NCBI GenBank assembly: GCA_025061835.1
Contig: JANXAC010000004.1
Span: forward strand, 1 to 64,000
Length of the DNA: 64,000 nucleotides
DNA from: Spirochaetota bacterium
Lineage (GTDB): Bacteria; Spirochaetota; Brevinematia; DTOW01
Direction: 5' to 3'
Part shown: positions 52,349 through 62,245 of the stretch, piece after piece
How positions within the stretch are numbered: the stretch's first letter is position 1
How the letters are laid out: each line of letters begins with the position of its first letter
The notes under the pieces: generated by a model
Databases searched by the model: none
Told to the model about the DNA's origin: nothing
Seen by the model: only the letters and a program-made list of their open reading frames with translations
Program-made: the position numbers and the translations under genes

Positions 52349-53731
52349 CTATGCTTTTTCTCTAAGTAGTAAATATAATGCGGGTATTGTTAGAACAATG
52401 TTTGACCACCAAGCACCGATAACTGGGTCTAGATCTCCGTTTCTAATGGGTATTTCTGAGATGAAAGTAAGGTAAGTTTGTATAAGTATAATAATTATAC
52501 CGATTATGAGAGAACCACCTTTTCCAGTTCTAACCTTGACCATTATTCCGAATACAAAACCTATGAGCCCATAAACAATTGCTGACACAGGTATTGATGT
52601 CTTCTTATGCTGCTCAAAGATAAATATATTGTAATTTACCATTTCTGGGGAGGTATTGAGAGACTTTATTTTTATACTTAGTTCTGAAATATTGCTTAAT
52701 GTTGAATTAAAATGTTTTTTAGCGTTTTCTCTAGCATTTTCATCCTTAAGAAGTGAGAAAATATATTCAGGTAAGGTTGTAATTATCTTTTTATAGTTTT
52801 CAATTAGTTTTTCATTCAGTGAGGATAAAGTCTTAAGTGTTGATTTTAAGTTCGTTTGTTCCTTCATTTTTTCAATTATCTTTTCGGTTTTGTATCTTGA
52901 CATAAGTCTTGGTTGGAGTTCTGTGTTGTAGGTTGGAATGTAGGATACTTCGTAGTCTATTCTTAATTCAGCTTCCTTAAACTGTGATGAGAATATACTG
53001 CCATCGGATGATTTGTCAATGTAAGTTCCGTTAAACAGTAGAATAGAATAGTAAGGAACATCGCCAGTTGATATTATTCTTCCTGTATTTGCTTTAATTA
53101 TTTTCTCACTGTTTTTGGTTTTCTGATATATTTCAACACCTTTCATCTCACCACCTTGTAGTTCCTCAAAACCAATATTGAAGTCTCCAATCTTGGGAAA
53201 CTCCCCGGGGTTTATGTCAATAAAAGGTTTTTCAACTCTCATCTTTATCATTGACCTTATATACATTTCATTACCTTTTATCAGAACTGTGTCAAAGAAA
53301 GTGTAGGTTATACTTCCTATAAGTAATGAGAATACCAGAACTGGTAAGAATAGTCTTGTTTTCCTAATGCCACTGGACCTCAAGACAAGTATCTCTAGGT
53401 TGAGTGAGAGTTTGTTAAAGGTAAGCAAAGTTGCCATTATCATACCTGCAGGTATCGTTATAGCCATCGTGAAAGGAAGACTGTAAAAGAATATGCTTAA
53501 GGTAGTAGTGAGTTGTGCGCCTTTCTGAATATATTGAACATATATTAGGTATACCTCCTTTAACCACACAACCAGTGAGATTATGAGAAACGAAACTACA
53601 TAGCTTATTGCTAGATCCTTATATACCATTATATCGTATCTCTTTAAAGGTATATAACTAGAATTTATGTGTGAGATAACTCTCTTGAGGACATTTTTGA
53701 CGGCTGAAGTAATAACATTAAGTGTCTTCAT
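52349..53731 (-). CDS. LptF/LptG family permease (second copy)
   Basis: Inner-membrane protein of 460 aa. Domain start YMVYKDLAISYVVSFLIISL-like (residues about 30-60), then FFYSLPFTMAITIPAGMIMA and LTFNKLSLNLEILVLRSSGI, the conserved cytoplasmic loop of LptF/G, followed by a large periplasmic region about 140-330 and helices VSAIVYGLIGFVFGIMVKVR, SLIIGIIIILIQTYLTF and IVLTIPALYLLL. It is the probable partner of the 46864 permease in an LptB2FG-type complex; lptB was not seen. Transcribed alone, divergent from the PEGA gene. Confidence 0.88.
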   Translation of the reverse strand: MKTLNVITSAVKNVLKRVISHINSSYIPLKRYDIMVYKDLAISYVVSFLIISLVVWLKEVYLIYVQYIQKGAQLTTTLSIFFYSLPFTMAITIPAGMIMATLLTFNKLSLNLEILVLRSSGIRKTRLFLPVLVFSLLIGSITYTFFDTVLIKGNEMYIRSMIKMRVEKPFIDINPGEFPKIGDFNIGFEELQGGEMKGVEIYQKTKNSEKIIKANTGRIISTGDVPYYSILLFNGTYIDKSSDGSIFSSQFKEAELRIDYEVSYIPTYNTELQPRLMSRYKTEKIIEKMKEQTNLKSTLKTLSSLNEKLIENYKKIITTLPEYIFSLLKDENARENAKKHFNSTLSNISELSIKIKSLNTSPEMVNYNIFIFEQHKKTSIPVSAIVYGLIGFVFGIMVKVRTGKGGSLIIGIIIILIQTYLTFISEIPIRNGDLDPVIGAWWSNIVLTIPALYLLLREKA

Positions 53732-53860
53732 CTTCTTATCAAGCCTGGAGGATATTTTAATTGAGAGTATTTTTAAAATACATTTTACGAAAGGTTTTAG
53801 TTTTCTTGAAAAGAGGAGTTATTTTATTTAAGAATGAATGAAGATAGGAGGAGTGTAGGT

Positions 53861-56800
53861 ATGAATGCTATTTTGGTAGTCAGGTTAGTTATTCTAATGG
53901 TATTGACACTATTTGTATCTTTACGTTCGTTTTCTAATGTGCTTATCGTTAGTGAAACTCCGCTCAAGGGCAAGGTTACATTAAGCCAAGAAGATATTGA
54001 CTTTGTGAATACTCTAGTTACATATTCTCTTAATGACCTTTCAGATATTTTACCATATGGATATATAGATATAACTACTGCGCAGGATTGGTATAATTCT
54101 GTGGTTGATATAGTGAATGCTACGAATACTAATGTGGTTATGGTTAAAGGTAAGCCGAGTGTTCCGAAACCACTTCCTAAACTAAAGATAACTACACTCA
54201 ATGCTCAAGCACTCTCAACATTAACTAAACTTATTCCAGATATAAAAGGTGCTGTAATTTCATCTTACAGCGTAGCAGGTAATGTTCTTAAAGTAAGTAT
54301 TCAATATCTTGACCAAACAGGTAAGGCAGTAAATAGAAAGAATGTTGATATACCTCTTGCGATCTTGAAAGACAGGGATAGTGTTTTACTACAGGTTAAG
54401 GAAAACATGGTTGATTTGCTTAATGCTTGGAAATTCTATTATTACGATCCTAAAAGGACAGCAACGGTAAATATCAGTGTCAAGCCTACACCAAAGGATC
54501 TGTCAATACTAGTGAAGCCTGATAATCTTCAACTGAAACCTGGTAAGAATACTCTTAACGAAGGTGAATACACTCTTTTAGTATCTGCTTCTGGCATTCA
54601 ACCTATAATAACGAATATCCTAGTTCCTCCTGGTGGAAACATAAACTTGAGTTTCAACCTTCTACCAGCACAGAAAATAGATAGCCCAGTTCCAGTCGGA
54701 ACTGTTTATATAGATGCTAATGTAAAAGGTGTTCCTCTTATAATAGCAGAAGGTAATATCTTTGGAACAACACCATTGACAACAAACCTAACCGAAGGAG
54801 TAAAGAATTTGATCTTCCAACAGACACCTACAACACTACTCAAGTCTGCCCAGATTGAAGTGAAACCAAATCAACTTAATTACTACTACATAAACCTAGA
54901 GAGAGTAGGTGCTGGTGTAAATATAATAGCAGATAACAATTCCTACGTTGTCATAAACAGAAAACTTGAAGGGATTGTAACAGCAGGTAGTTATTCAAGG
55001 AGTTTGACAAGGGGTATCCATACCATAACAGTATTTAAGAATGGTTTTGAGGCATTTAGAACGAATATCAATATAACTTCTGACGAAAAGGTGACATTGA
55101 GAGTTAGTCTATCCCCTAAGAAAGTTCCTGTATATATAGTAACGCCACAAAGTAGGGAAGCAATAGTATCATATCAAGGTAGAAACATAGGTACTACTCC
55201 ATACTCTTTAAGGGTGGATCAAGGTAGGGAGGCAAAGATTGATATAGTAGCACAGGAAGTAGGTTTCAACAACGCTACTATAACATTTTTACCGTCAATG
55301 GCAAAGATAAACAATGTCGTTCAAAATCTATCCCCACTTTACGGAGACTTGTTAATCCTTACTGATCCAATTGATGCGATAGTGAAGATAGATGGTAGGA
55401 TTGTTGGAAAAACTGGTCTTGACGGACTTCTTCTCAGGAGTATCTCTTCAAGAAGGTCGTTTATTTTCATTCAGAAGGAAGGATACAAGGCTGTCAAAAC
55501 GAACCTTTATATACTTCCTAATATTCAGAACTCTCTTTCATACAAGCTTAAAGAGGCACCTATTAAGCTATTCATAAACACTCTACCAGTTCAGAATGTG
55601 AGCATATATATGAACGAGGAGTACTACGGTGAAAATGATGGTGTTGTTAATGTTGAACTTGGAAACTTTGTTATGAAACTTTTAAAGAGAGGTTTTAGGA
55701 CAGTATATACTAATGTTTCGTTCCCAGATAAGATTGATAATATAATACCTATAACTATTCAGATGACACCCGGGTTGAGCGAATCCGAGGTTATTGAACA
55801 AGCTAATAGTGATTTAACTACTATTGATACACTTGTATCAAATGGTAACTACGTAGATGCATACGATATGATAAGAAAAGTAAAAGAGCAGATAATATCT
55901 TCTGGATATACAAACTTCTCTAAAGAGGTCTTGAGTCTATATAACTTCGTAGTTACTAAGGAAAGGCAGATTGCGCCTGAGGTAGAATTTGCTATTCTTA
56001 GCAGGGAAGCTAATGATGTTGTTACGAGGTCAGATGCTTTTTCAAGGGTTGGTGCTTATGAAGAAGGTATTAAGGTTATAAGAGAGTTCTTCAAGAAAGT
56101 TGATGCCTCATCACTGTCGCAACAGGGTAAGGATCAAGTTAAAGGTATTGTCAAAGATAAGTATAGAGAACTTGCTTTTGCGAATCTAAATTCAAAGGTT
56201 TCAAACTCGCTTGTTCAGATAGATAGACTGGTAGCTAGGGGAGAAAAATCCGCTGCTTCATCTCTGTATGAAGATAGTATCAAGATGGTTGATGAGTATG
56301 TTGTTGAGTTTCCTGAGATTGAAGCAGATGTAATGAAGATAAGAAATACACTGATTTCCAACTATATACCCCTTGGTATTGAGGTCATCAGTAATAAGGT
56401 TGAAGTAACTCTAGTGAATGTAGATGATCTTGATAAGAAAAAGAACTATACTAATGCTATTGATGTTTTGTCATCAGCAATAAAGGAGATAAGATTATCG
56501 AAGTTATACTTCTTGGATCAAGTTAAGGCTTTTGAGTCTAGACTCAACCAAAAATATGAAGAAATAATTTCAAAGATGTCAGAAGAAGAGCAGATGGGAG
56601 AAGCAAGAAAAGCTTATGAGGAAATAAAACCTATTCTTAAGGAAGCAGTAAGACTTGCTAGCATAAAAGAATATGATAGCGCTATAAGGAAGTATAAAGA
56701 AGCACTTGAGTATATAGAAATATCAGAGTTCAAGGAAAACCCTTTCTTCAAAAAACTTAAGGATGATATAATTTCCCGTATAGTGGAACTCGAGCAGGAA

Positions 56801-57361
56801 AAGAAGCGAGAGGGGGAAGAGAGAGCTAAAAGGTTGAAACTACAAGAAGAGATAGAAAAGAGAAAAGCAGATTTACCTTGGTGGACTAGAATGCAAAGGG
56901 CATGGACTGGTGTAGGATTTGAGATTTTCGGTTCCTTCCTAATACCTAGCGGTGTAGATTTCTATACAACAAATATGAACATACCAATTGGTGCTAAAAT
57001 ACACATATCTTTCTTACCTATACTTGGTTTCTCCTTTGGTGGATACTATAATGTTAATTCTTCTCAGGTCTATCAGGGGGCTGCATACCTAGGATGGTTT
57101 GGTTTTGGTCAGGTTACTTTAAGAATCCCTATTGTCAAACAGTTTTCATTGTTCGGCTCTTTTGGAACAGGTTTCTCTCAACTAATAAATGAACCTTTAA
57201 GGTTTAGGTTAGGAAATGACTACCTACTCAACGCAGGCATTGACCTAAAATTCAATTGGTTTGGAATAAGACTATTCTACAACATGGCTTTCTATGATAG
57301 CTTCAATAAAAACCAGATTGGTGGAGGAATGGGTATAGTCCTTTGGGCTACTGAGGATTAA
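53861..57361 (+). CDS. Giant PEGA-domain protein with helical region and barrel-like C-terminus
   Basis: Protein of about 1166 aa. The start is the ATG at 53861 with aggagg nine bases upstream; the open frame begins nine codons earlier. Signal peptide MNAILVVRLVILMVLTLFVS. Residues about 25-190 are an alpha/beta domain; about 195-640 hold five or six PEGA-like beta modules (VYIDANVKGVPLIIAEGNIF, YIVTPQSREAIVSYQGRNIG, LILTDPIDAIVKIDGRIVGK, and others). About 650-1010 are TPR-like helices (TIDTLVSNGNYVDAYDMIRK, SAIKEYDSAIRKYKEAL type). A Glu/Lys/Arg coiled coil about 985-1035 precedes about 120 residues of barrel-like strands ending GGGMGIVLWATED. Likely an outer-membrane-anchored periplasmic scaffold. 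Bacteriohemerythrin follows after 84 bases. Confidence 0.85.
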   Translation: MNAILVVRLVILMVLTLFVSLRSFSNVLIVSETPLKGKVTLSQEDIDFVNTLVTYSLNDLSDILPYGYIDITTAQDWYNSVVDIVNATNTNVVMVKGKPSVPKPLPKLKITTLNAQALSTLTKLIPDIKGAVISSYSVAGNVLKVSIQYLDQTGKAVNRKNVDIPLAILKDRDSVLLQVKENMVDLLNAWKFYYYDPKRTATVNISVKPTPKDLSILVKPDNLQLKPGKNTLNEGEYTLLVSASGIQPIITNILVPPGGNINLSFNLLPAQKIDSPVPVGTVYIDANVKGVPLIIAEGNIFGTTPLTTNLTEGVKNLIFQQTPTTLLKSAQIEVKPNQLNYYYINLERVGAGVNIIADNNSYVVINRKLEGIVTAGSYSRSLTRGIHTITVFKNGFEAFRTNINITSDEKVTLRVSLSPKKVPVYIVTPQSREAIVSYQGRNIGTTPYSLRVDQGREAKIDIVAQEVGFNNATITFLPSMAKINNVVQNLSPLYGDLLILTDPIDAIVKIDGRIVGKTGLDGLLLRSISSRRSFIFIQKEGYKAVKTNLYILPNIQNSLSYKLKEAPIKLFINTLPVQNVSIYMNEEYYGENDGVVNVELGNFVMKLLKRGFRTVYTNVSFPDKIDNIIPITIQMTPGLSESEVIEQANSDLTTIDTLVSNGNYVDAYDMIRKVKEQIISSGYTNFSKEVLSLYNFVVTKERQIAPEVEFAILSREANDVVTRSDAFSRVGAYEEGIKVIREFFKKVDASSLSQQGKDQVKGIVKDKYRELAFANLNSKVSNSLVQIDRLVARGEKSAASSLYEDSIKMVDEYVVEFPEIEADVMKIRNTLISNYIPLGIEVISNKVEVTLVNVDDLDKKKNYTNAIDVLSSAIKEIRLSKLYFLDQVKAFESRLNQKYEEIISKMSEEEQMGEARKAYEEIKPILKEAVRLASIKEYDSAIRKYKEALEYIEISEFKENPFFKKLKDDIISRIVELEQEKKREGEERAKRLKLQEEIEKRKADLPWWTRMQRAWTGVGFEIFGSFLIPSGVDFYTTNMNIPIGAKIHISFLPILGFSFGGYYNVNSSQVYQGAAYLGWFGFGQVTLRIPIVKQFSLFGSFGTGFSQLINEPLRFRLGNDYLLNAGIDLKFNWFGIRLFYNMAFYDSFNKNQIGGGMGIVLWATED

Positions 57362-57445
57362 GGATAAAACTTTGTTCTATACTAATAGTAATTACACTTT
57401 GTTTCTAGTGTATCCAGAATTATATTATCATATTAGGAGGTAAAT

Positions 57446-57865
57446 ATGGAAAAGTTATCTCTTACACCTGATCTAATTGTTGGAGTTGAGCTAATAGATG
57501 ATCAGCATAGAGAACTTATTGATAGGATAAATAAATTTATTGACGCTATATCGGTTTCTGATAGCAATGTTTTAGCCTCTGAACTTGAGAATATTTTTGA
57601 TTTTATGTTGGATTATGCTCAATCTCACTTTTCAGATGAAGAGAATCTAATGGATCAGCACAAATGTCCGATCCTAGATATTCAAAAAATGCAACATCAA
57701 TTTTTCGTTATGGAAGCCAGAAAACTTAAGTTTGACCTAAAAACAAAAGGTTTGACCAGTGAGCTAATTCAAAAATCTCAAAAGATTCTCGTTGAATGGA
57801 TAAAATCCCATATATCTGGTATGGATAAAAAGATAAAAGATTGTGTTCATAAATCCAACTCTTGA
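57446..57865 (+). CDS. Bacteriohemerythrin with one substituted iron ligand
   Basis: Small non-heme di-iron, oxygen-binding protein of 139 aa. Ligand positions by family alignment: His21 (DDQH), His61 and Glu65 (HFSDEE), His84 (QH), His122 and Asp127 (SHISGMD). The remaining expected His four residues before His84 is Gln80 (IQKMQH), so one canonical ligand is missing. Start has aggagg. Relatives deliver or sense oxygen in microaerophiles and motile bacteria. Single gene, with a possible small hairpin (ACACT/AGTGT) in its leader at about 57393. Confidence 0.9.
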   Translation: MEKLSLTPDLIVGVELIDDQHRELIDRINKFIDAISVSDSNVLASELENIFDFMLDYAQSHFSDEENLMDQHKCPILDIQKMQHQFFVMEARKLKFDLKTKGLTSELIQKSQKILVEWIKSHISGMDKKIKDCVHKSNS

Positions 57866-57937
57866 AGGAATTGACATAGTTTCTATAAGGAACATAAAAT
57901 GAAAAATCAAGGTATTGTTATTTAGAATGAGATATGT

Positions 57938-59221
57938 ATGGGCGATATTCTGATAAAGGGTGGGAAGGTTTTTTGTTATAAAAATGGTATTGATGGTGAG
58001 GAGTTGGATATTTTTATTTCAGACGGTAAGGTTGTTGAGGTGGGTAGAAACCTGAAATGTAAGTATGAGATAGATGCGAGAGGTATGTATGTATTTCCGG
58101 GTTTCATTGACTTACATGTTCACTTGAGAGAGCCGGGTGGTGAGAACAAGGAGACGATAGATACTGGCACGAGGGCTGCAGCGAAAGGTGGTATAACGAC
58201 AGTTGTCGCTATGGCTAACACTACACCTAGAATAGATAGTCCAGAGGTTTATTTTGATGTCATAAGTAGAATATCAAGGAAGGCTGTTGTGAATGTTATA
58301 CAGTCAGGTAATGCTACTAAGGGTATGGAAGGAAGAGAAATAACAGAGATGGGATTAATGAAAAATTTAGGATGCTATATATTCACTGATGATGGAAAGC
58401 CAATATCTGATGCGAAGGTTATGCACAGGGTTCTTACATACGCAAAAAACTTTGACGTTTTGGTCTTTGAACATCCGGAGGAGGTATCTTTATCTGAAAA
58501 CGGAGTTATAAATCAAGGCAGAAAGTCTCTAGAACTCGGGCTACAAGGAATACCAAATTGTAGTGAGAGTATAGCAGTCGCAAGAAATATACTACTTGTT
58601 CAAGAAACAAATTCTTATATTCATCTTCAACACATATCAACGAAGGAATCTGTTGAACTAATTAGATGGGCTAAGAAGGAAGGAATAAATATAACATCAG
58701 AGGCTACTCCACATCATCTTATACTTACGGATGATAGTATAACATCACATCTTGACACTAACAAGAAGATGAATCCCCCGCTTAGAAGTGAGGAAGATAG
58801 AAGAGCGTTGGTAGAGGCTTTGAAAGATGGAACTATAGATGTTATAGCAACGGATCACGCACCACACACGAAGTTTGAAAAATCTTTAACTATACAGGAA
58901 GCACCATTTGGAACGATAGGTCTTGAGACAGCGCTACCTGTGTTATATACCTACCTTGTGAAAACCAATGAGATTAGCTTGCTTCAGCTTGTAAAGTTGT
59001 TTTCTTACAATCCTTCAAGAATTCTAAGACTTAAAGATAAAGGACATCTTTCGGTAGGTAGTGATGCGGATATTACTATATTTGACCCAAACAGTGAGAG
59101 TATTATAGCAGAAGATTTTTTTGTGTCAAAGAGTAAAAACTCCTGTTTCATAGGTTTGAGAGTGGAGGGTAAAGTAAGATACACAATCTGTTCTGGTAAG
59201 TTAGTTTGGAGTGATATTTGA
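57938..59221 (+). CDS. pyrC: Dihydroorotase
   Basis: Cyclises carbamoyl aspartate to dihydroorotate in pyrimidine synthesis. The 427-aa size fits class I. Metal motif LHVHLREPG, substrate-site NTTPRIDSPEVYF, the Asp pair in YIFTDDGKPI, His sites in FEHPEE and IHLQHISTKES, and the catalytic VIATDHAPHTKFEK. The C-terminal PSRILRLKDKGHLSVGSDAD-type tail is standard. A radical SAM gene follows after 74 bases. Confidence 0.96.
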   Translation: MGDILIKGGKVFCYKNGIDGEELDIFISDGKVVEVGRNLKCKYEIDARGMYVFPGFIDLHVHLREPGGENKETIDTGTRAAAKGGITTVVAMANTTPRIDSPEVYFDVISRISRKAVVNVIQSGNATKGMEGREITEMGLMKNLGCYIFTDDGKPISDAKVMHRVLTYAKNFDVLVFEHPEEVSLSENGVINQGRKSLELGLQGIPNCSESIAVARNILLVQETNSYIHLQHISTKESVELIRWAKKEGINITSEATPHHLILTDDSITSHLDTNKKMNPPLRSEEDRRALVEALKDGTIDVIATDHAPHTKFEKSLTIQEAPFGTIGLETALPVLYTYLVKTNEISLLQLVKLFSYNPSRILRLKDKGHLSVGSDADITIFDPNSESIIAEDFFVSKSKNSCFIGLRVEGKVRYTICSGKLVWSDI

Positions 59222-59295
59222 GAGCTTATTTTAGATGTTCCAGAGTTACGTTTTTTAATTTGAAACCTATCTGGTGGTAGGTATTAAATAGTTTT

Positions 59296-60198
59296 ATGGG
59301 GTTTGTTCCTTCTTATCTAAACTTGAGTAAGTCCGAGATAGGAGAAAGGATAGATGAGTTATTTGAGTTTTTAAATACTTGTAGAGTTTGTCCTAGAAAT
59401 TGTGGTGTTGATAGGGTTGGTGGTAAGAAGGGTTTTTGTAAAGTGGGTTATTATCCTATGGTCTCATCTTATTCGCCTCATTTTGGTGAGGAAGATGTGC
59501 TCGTTGGAGTAAGAGGGTCTGGGACTATATTCTTTACGGGTTGCAATATAGCATGTGTGTATTGCCAAAATTACCAGATATCTCAACTTATGAGGGGTGT
59601 GGAGGTAGATTTTGAAACTCTCGCAAATATGATGATTAAACTGCAAGAATTAGGTTGTCATAACATAAATTTTGTCACTCCTACGCATCAAGTTCCTCAA
59701 ATAGTTAGGGCAGTTGGTATAGCGATTGAGAAGGGTTTGAGAGTTCCTCTGGTTTATAACTCAAGTGGATACGATTCTGTTGAGGTTTTAAAACTCTTGG
59801 AAGGTATATTTGACATCTACATGCCAGATCTGAAATATTCCAACAATAACTTTGCTGTTAAATACTCGTATGCTTCTAACTACTTTGAGGTTGCTAAGTC
59901 TGTTGTAAAAGAGATGCACAGACAAGTTGGAGACTTAATAGTAGAAAATGGTATTGCTGTTAGAGGATTGATTATCAGACATTTAGTGTTACCTGAAGGG
60001 ATAGCAGGTTCTTATGAAATTTTGAGGTTTATTGCTGAGGAAGTATCTTTGAATACTTTCATAAATATAATGGATCAGTATAGACCTCTTTTTAAAGCAT
60101 ACAAGTATGAGGAGTTGAAAAGAAGAATATATCTGGATGAATTCTACGATGTTTTAAATGTGGCTAGGGAGATGGGATTTAAGAGGATATATTTTTAG
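59296..60198 (+). CDS. Radical SAM protein, PflX/COG1313-like
   Basis: Iron-sulfur enzyme of 300 aa. The radical SAM CxxxCxxC is Cys83, Cys87, Cys90 in TGCNIACVYCQNY. An N-terminal Cys set CRVCPRNCGVDR plus GFC (Cys29, 32, 36, 48) is the hallmark of the PflX group of pyruvate formate-lyase activase relatives. Further conserved parts are NFVTPTHQVPQIV, LVYNSSGYDSVEVLKLL, FDIYMPDLKYS and the late IMDQYRP. Reaction not known for this group; no AMMECR1 or Memo gene is adjacent. Confidence 0.92.
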   Translation: MGFVPSYLNLSKSEIGERIDELFEFLNTCRVCPRNCGVDRVGGKKGFCKVGYYPMVSSYSPHFGEEDVLVGVRGSGTIFFTGCNIACVYCQNYQISQLMRGVEVDFETLANMMIKLQELGCHNINFVTPTHQVPQIVRAVGIAIEKGLRVPLVYNSSGYDSVEVLKLLEGIFDIYMPDLKYSNNNFAVKYSYASNYFEVAKSVVKEMHRQVGDLIVENGIAVRGLIIRHLVLPEGIAGSYEILRFIAEEVSLNTFINIMDQYRPLFKAYKYEELKRRIYLDEFYDVLNVAREMGFKRIYF

Positions 60199-60261
60199 TG
60201 AGATGTGTTTTTGATGGTTAGACTAATGTTTAGCAGGTTAAATTTATTATATTTATAACCT

Positions 60262-61314
60262 ATGTCTATTGTTTATGTAGGAATGAGTGGTGGGGTTGAT
60301 AGTAGTGTTTCAGCGTTTCTTCTCAAGGAGTGGGGATATGATGTGAGAGGTATAACACTAGTCCTGTCAGGAGTTGAAGGGGAAAGAAAGTGCTGTTCAA
60401 TTGACGAGGTTAAATACGCCGAGTATGTGTGTAGATATCTAGGGATACCGCACGAAGTCATAAGTGTGAAAGAATTATTCAAGACAAAGATAATAAATCC
60501 TTTCATCAGAGAGTACAGTTTAGGTAGGACACCTAATGCTTGTGTAAATTGTAATTTATACTTCAAATTTGGATACATTCTTGAGTATGCATTATCAAAA
60601 GGAGCAGATTTCATTGCTACCGGTCATTACGCGAAGGTTGAGAGTATTGATGGTCAGTATGTTCTAAAAGAGGCGAGGGATAAAATCAAGGACCAGTCAT
60701 ACTTTCTAGCAAGGCTTACAAAGTTCCAGCTCTCTAAGGTAATCTTTCCTCTTTCTGACTTAACAAAGGAAGAGGTAAAACTTATAGCAAAAGAGGCCGG
60801 ATTACCTCTTAAGCCTCACCAAAGGGAAAGTCAAGACTTGTGTTTTGTTCCTGGTGATGATATAAATAGATTTCTGCTAGATCAGGGAATAGTTAAAAAT
60901 CAAGGTTTGATCCTTGATGATACTGGTAATATTGTTGGTAGTCATGAAGGGATACAATTTTACACGATAGGACAGAGAAGGGGATTAAGGGTTCGTGTTG
61001 GTAAAAAAGTTTATGTAAAATACAAGTATCTTGATAGTAATACTTTGGTTGTTTCCGAAAATGCGGATTTTACAGGTCTTATTGGTTCTAAGTTGAATTG
61101 GATATGGAATAAACCTGTTCAAGGTGGTTTGTTTAGTGTTAAGATTAGATACAGGAGTAGTGGTGAGTTAGCGAATGTTGAAATACTAGATGGAGAAAGA
61201 ATTAAAGTTACGTTCAGGGAGAAGCAATTCGGTGTCACACCAGGACAACTTGCCGTTCTTTACTCTGGTGATACCGTTGTTGGAAGTGCTTTTATAGATG
61301 AATCTATAGACTAA
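60262..61314 (+). CDS. mnmA: tRNA-specific 2-thiouridylase MnmA
   Basis: Thiolates U34 of Lys, Glu and Gln tRNAs. The 350-aa protein has the PP-loop SGGVDSS at 9-15, the catalytic Cys97 in ACVNCN, ATGHYAKVE, DQSYFLARL, and the second catalytic Cys194 in SQDLCFVPGDD. A KCC pair at 44-45 (ERKCCSIDEV) is also seen in some MnmA enzymes that carry an Fe-S cluster. C-terminal GQRRGLRV and RYRSSGE are typical. It ends 49 bases before the convergent flagellin stop with a hairpin between. Confidence 0.96.
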   Translation: MSIVYVGMSGGVDSSVSAFLLKEWGYDVRGITLVLSGVEGERKCCSIDEVKYAEYVCRYLGIPHEVISVKELFKTKIINPFIREYSLGRTPNACVNCNLYFKFGYILEYALSKGADFIATGHYAKVESIDGQYVLKEARDKIKDQSYFLARLTKFQLSKVIFPLSDLTKEEVKLIAKEAGLPLKPHQRESQDLCFVPGDDINRFLLDQGIVKNQGLILDDTGNIVGSHEGIQFYTIGQRRGLRVRVGKKVYVKYKYLDSNTLVVSENADFTGLIGSKLNWIWNKPVQGGLFSVKIRYRSSGELANVEILDGERIKVTFREKQFGVTPGQLAVLYSGDTVVGSAFIDESID

Positions 61315-61334
61315 AATTTACTGGTAGTATCATT

Positions 61335-61358
61335 TGAAAAGAGGGGGTTATTACCCCC
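61335..61358 (-). terminator. Intrinsic terminator of the flagellin gene
   Basis: GGGGG-TTATTA-CCCCC (61343-61347 with 61354-61358) lies just beyond the flagellin stop. On the - strand it reads GGGGG TAATAA CCCCC followed by TCTTTT, so it terminates flagellin. It may also stop mnmA from the other side, though the + strand lacks a U-tract. Confidence 0.8.
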
Positions 61359-61363
61359 ATATA

Positions 61364-62239
61364 TTAACCTCTAAGTAATCCTAGTATAGCTTGTGGTCTA
61401 GCATTAGCTTGTGCTAGTAGTGATAGACTTGCGTTAAGTAGTATCTGGTTCTTGGTAAATTCACTTACTTCGTAAGCCATGTCTGTATCTCTAATTCTTG
61501 ATTCTGCTGCCTGCATGTTTTCGTATCCTGTTAGCAATGATTTTGCTGCGTACATAAGCCTATTCTGATAAGCACCTAGGTCTGCTCTTTGTTTGTTCAC
61601 TCTTGAAAGTGCTCTGTCAATTAAACCTATTGCTGCGTTTGCTTTATCAGGTGTTGATAGTGCTATGAAAGAAGCGGTTAGAGGGTTACCAACAGGGTTC
61701 TTTAGTCCAAGTCCTTGTGAATTCATCGTTCCGATATAGAGTTGAATTCTTTGATCCATGTTGGCTCCAATATGCAACCACATACTTGCAGTTACATTGT
61801 TCTCACCAGTGAACTTAGCGAACCTACCTGTTAGTAAGTTCATCCCGTTGAATTGGGCATGAGAAGCAATTCTGTCTATCTCTGCTATAAGAGCTGATAC
61901 CTCAACCTGAATATAGAGTCTGTCTTCATCGGTGTAAATACCGTTTGATGCTTGAACTGCAAGTTCTCTTAGCCTTTGAAGCACATTGGTTGTTTGCTCA
62001 AGATATCCCTCGGCGACTTGGATGAATGAGATACCATCTTCAGCGTTCATTTCGGCTCTTCTAAGCCCTCTAATTTGAGCTCTCATCTTCTCAGACACTG
62101 CAAGACCGGCAGCATCATCACCTGCTTTGTTGATTTTCATTCCAGATGACAACTTCTCAATGTTGCCATCTACATCCCAACCTTTGATCTTAACCATTCG
62201 GTTGGCAAAAATTGAACTGATGTTATGGTTGATTATCAT
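61364..62239 (-). CDS. flaB: Flagellin, spirochaete FlaB type
   Basis: Core filament protein of 291 aa. The start is the ATG at 62239 with aaggagg six bases upstream (the in-frame ATG at 62245 directly abuts that site and is unlikely). N-terminal [60 protein letters not shown] and [20 protein letters not shown] form the coiled coil. The middle [16 protein letters not shown] and [12 protein letters not shown] are marks of spirochaete FlaB. The C-terminus ([40 protein letters not shown]) is standard. The variable central domain is almost absent, as in periplasmic flagella. The leader has a CsrA-like hairpin. Confidence 0.97.
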   Translation of the reverse strand: MIINHNISSIFANRMVKIKGWDVDGNIEKLSSGMKINKAGDDAAGLAVSEKMRAQIRGLRRAEMNAEDGISFIQVAEGYLEQTTNVLQRLRELAVQASNGIYTDEDRLYIQVEVSALIAEIDRIASHAQFNGMNLLTGRFAKFTGENNVTASMWLHIGANMDQRIQLYIGTMNSQGLGLKNPVGNPLTASFIALSTPDKANAAIGLIDRALSRVNKQRADLGAYQNRLMYAAKSLLTGYENMQAAESRIRDTDMAYEVSEFTKNQILLNASLSLLAQANARPQAILGLLRG

Positions 62240-62245
62240 ACACAT

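Noticed and set aside
61316-61363. Terminator assigned to mnmA on the + strand
   Set aside because: The GGGGG/CCCCC stem has a U-tract only on the - strand side, so it was assigned to flagellin.
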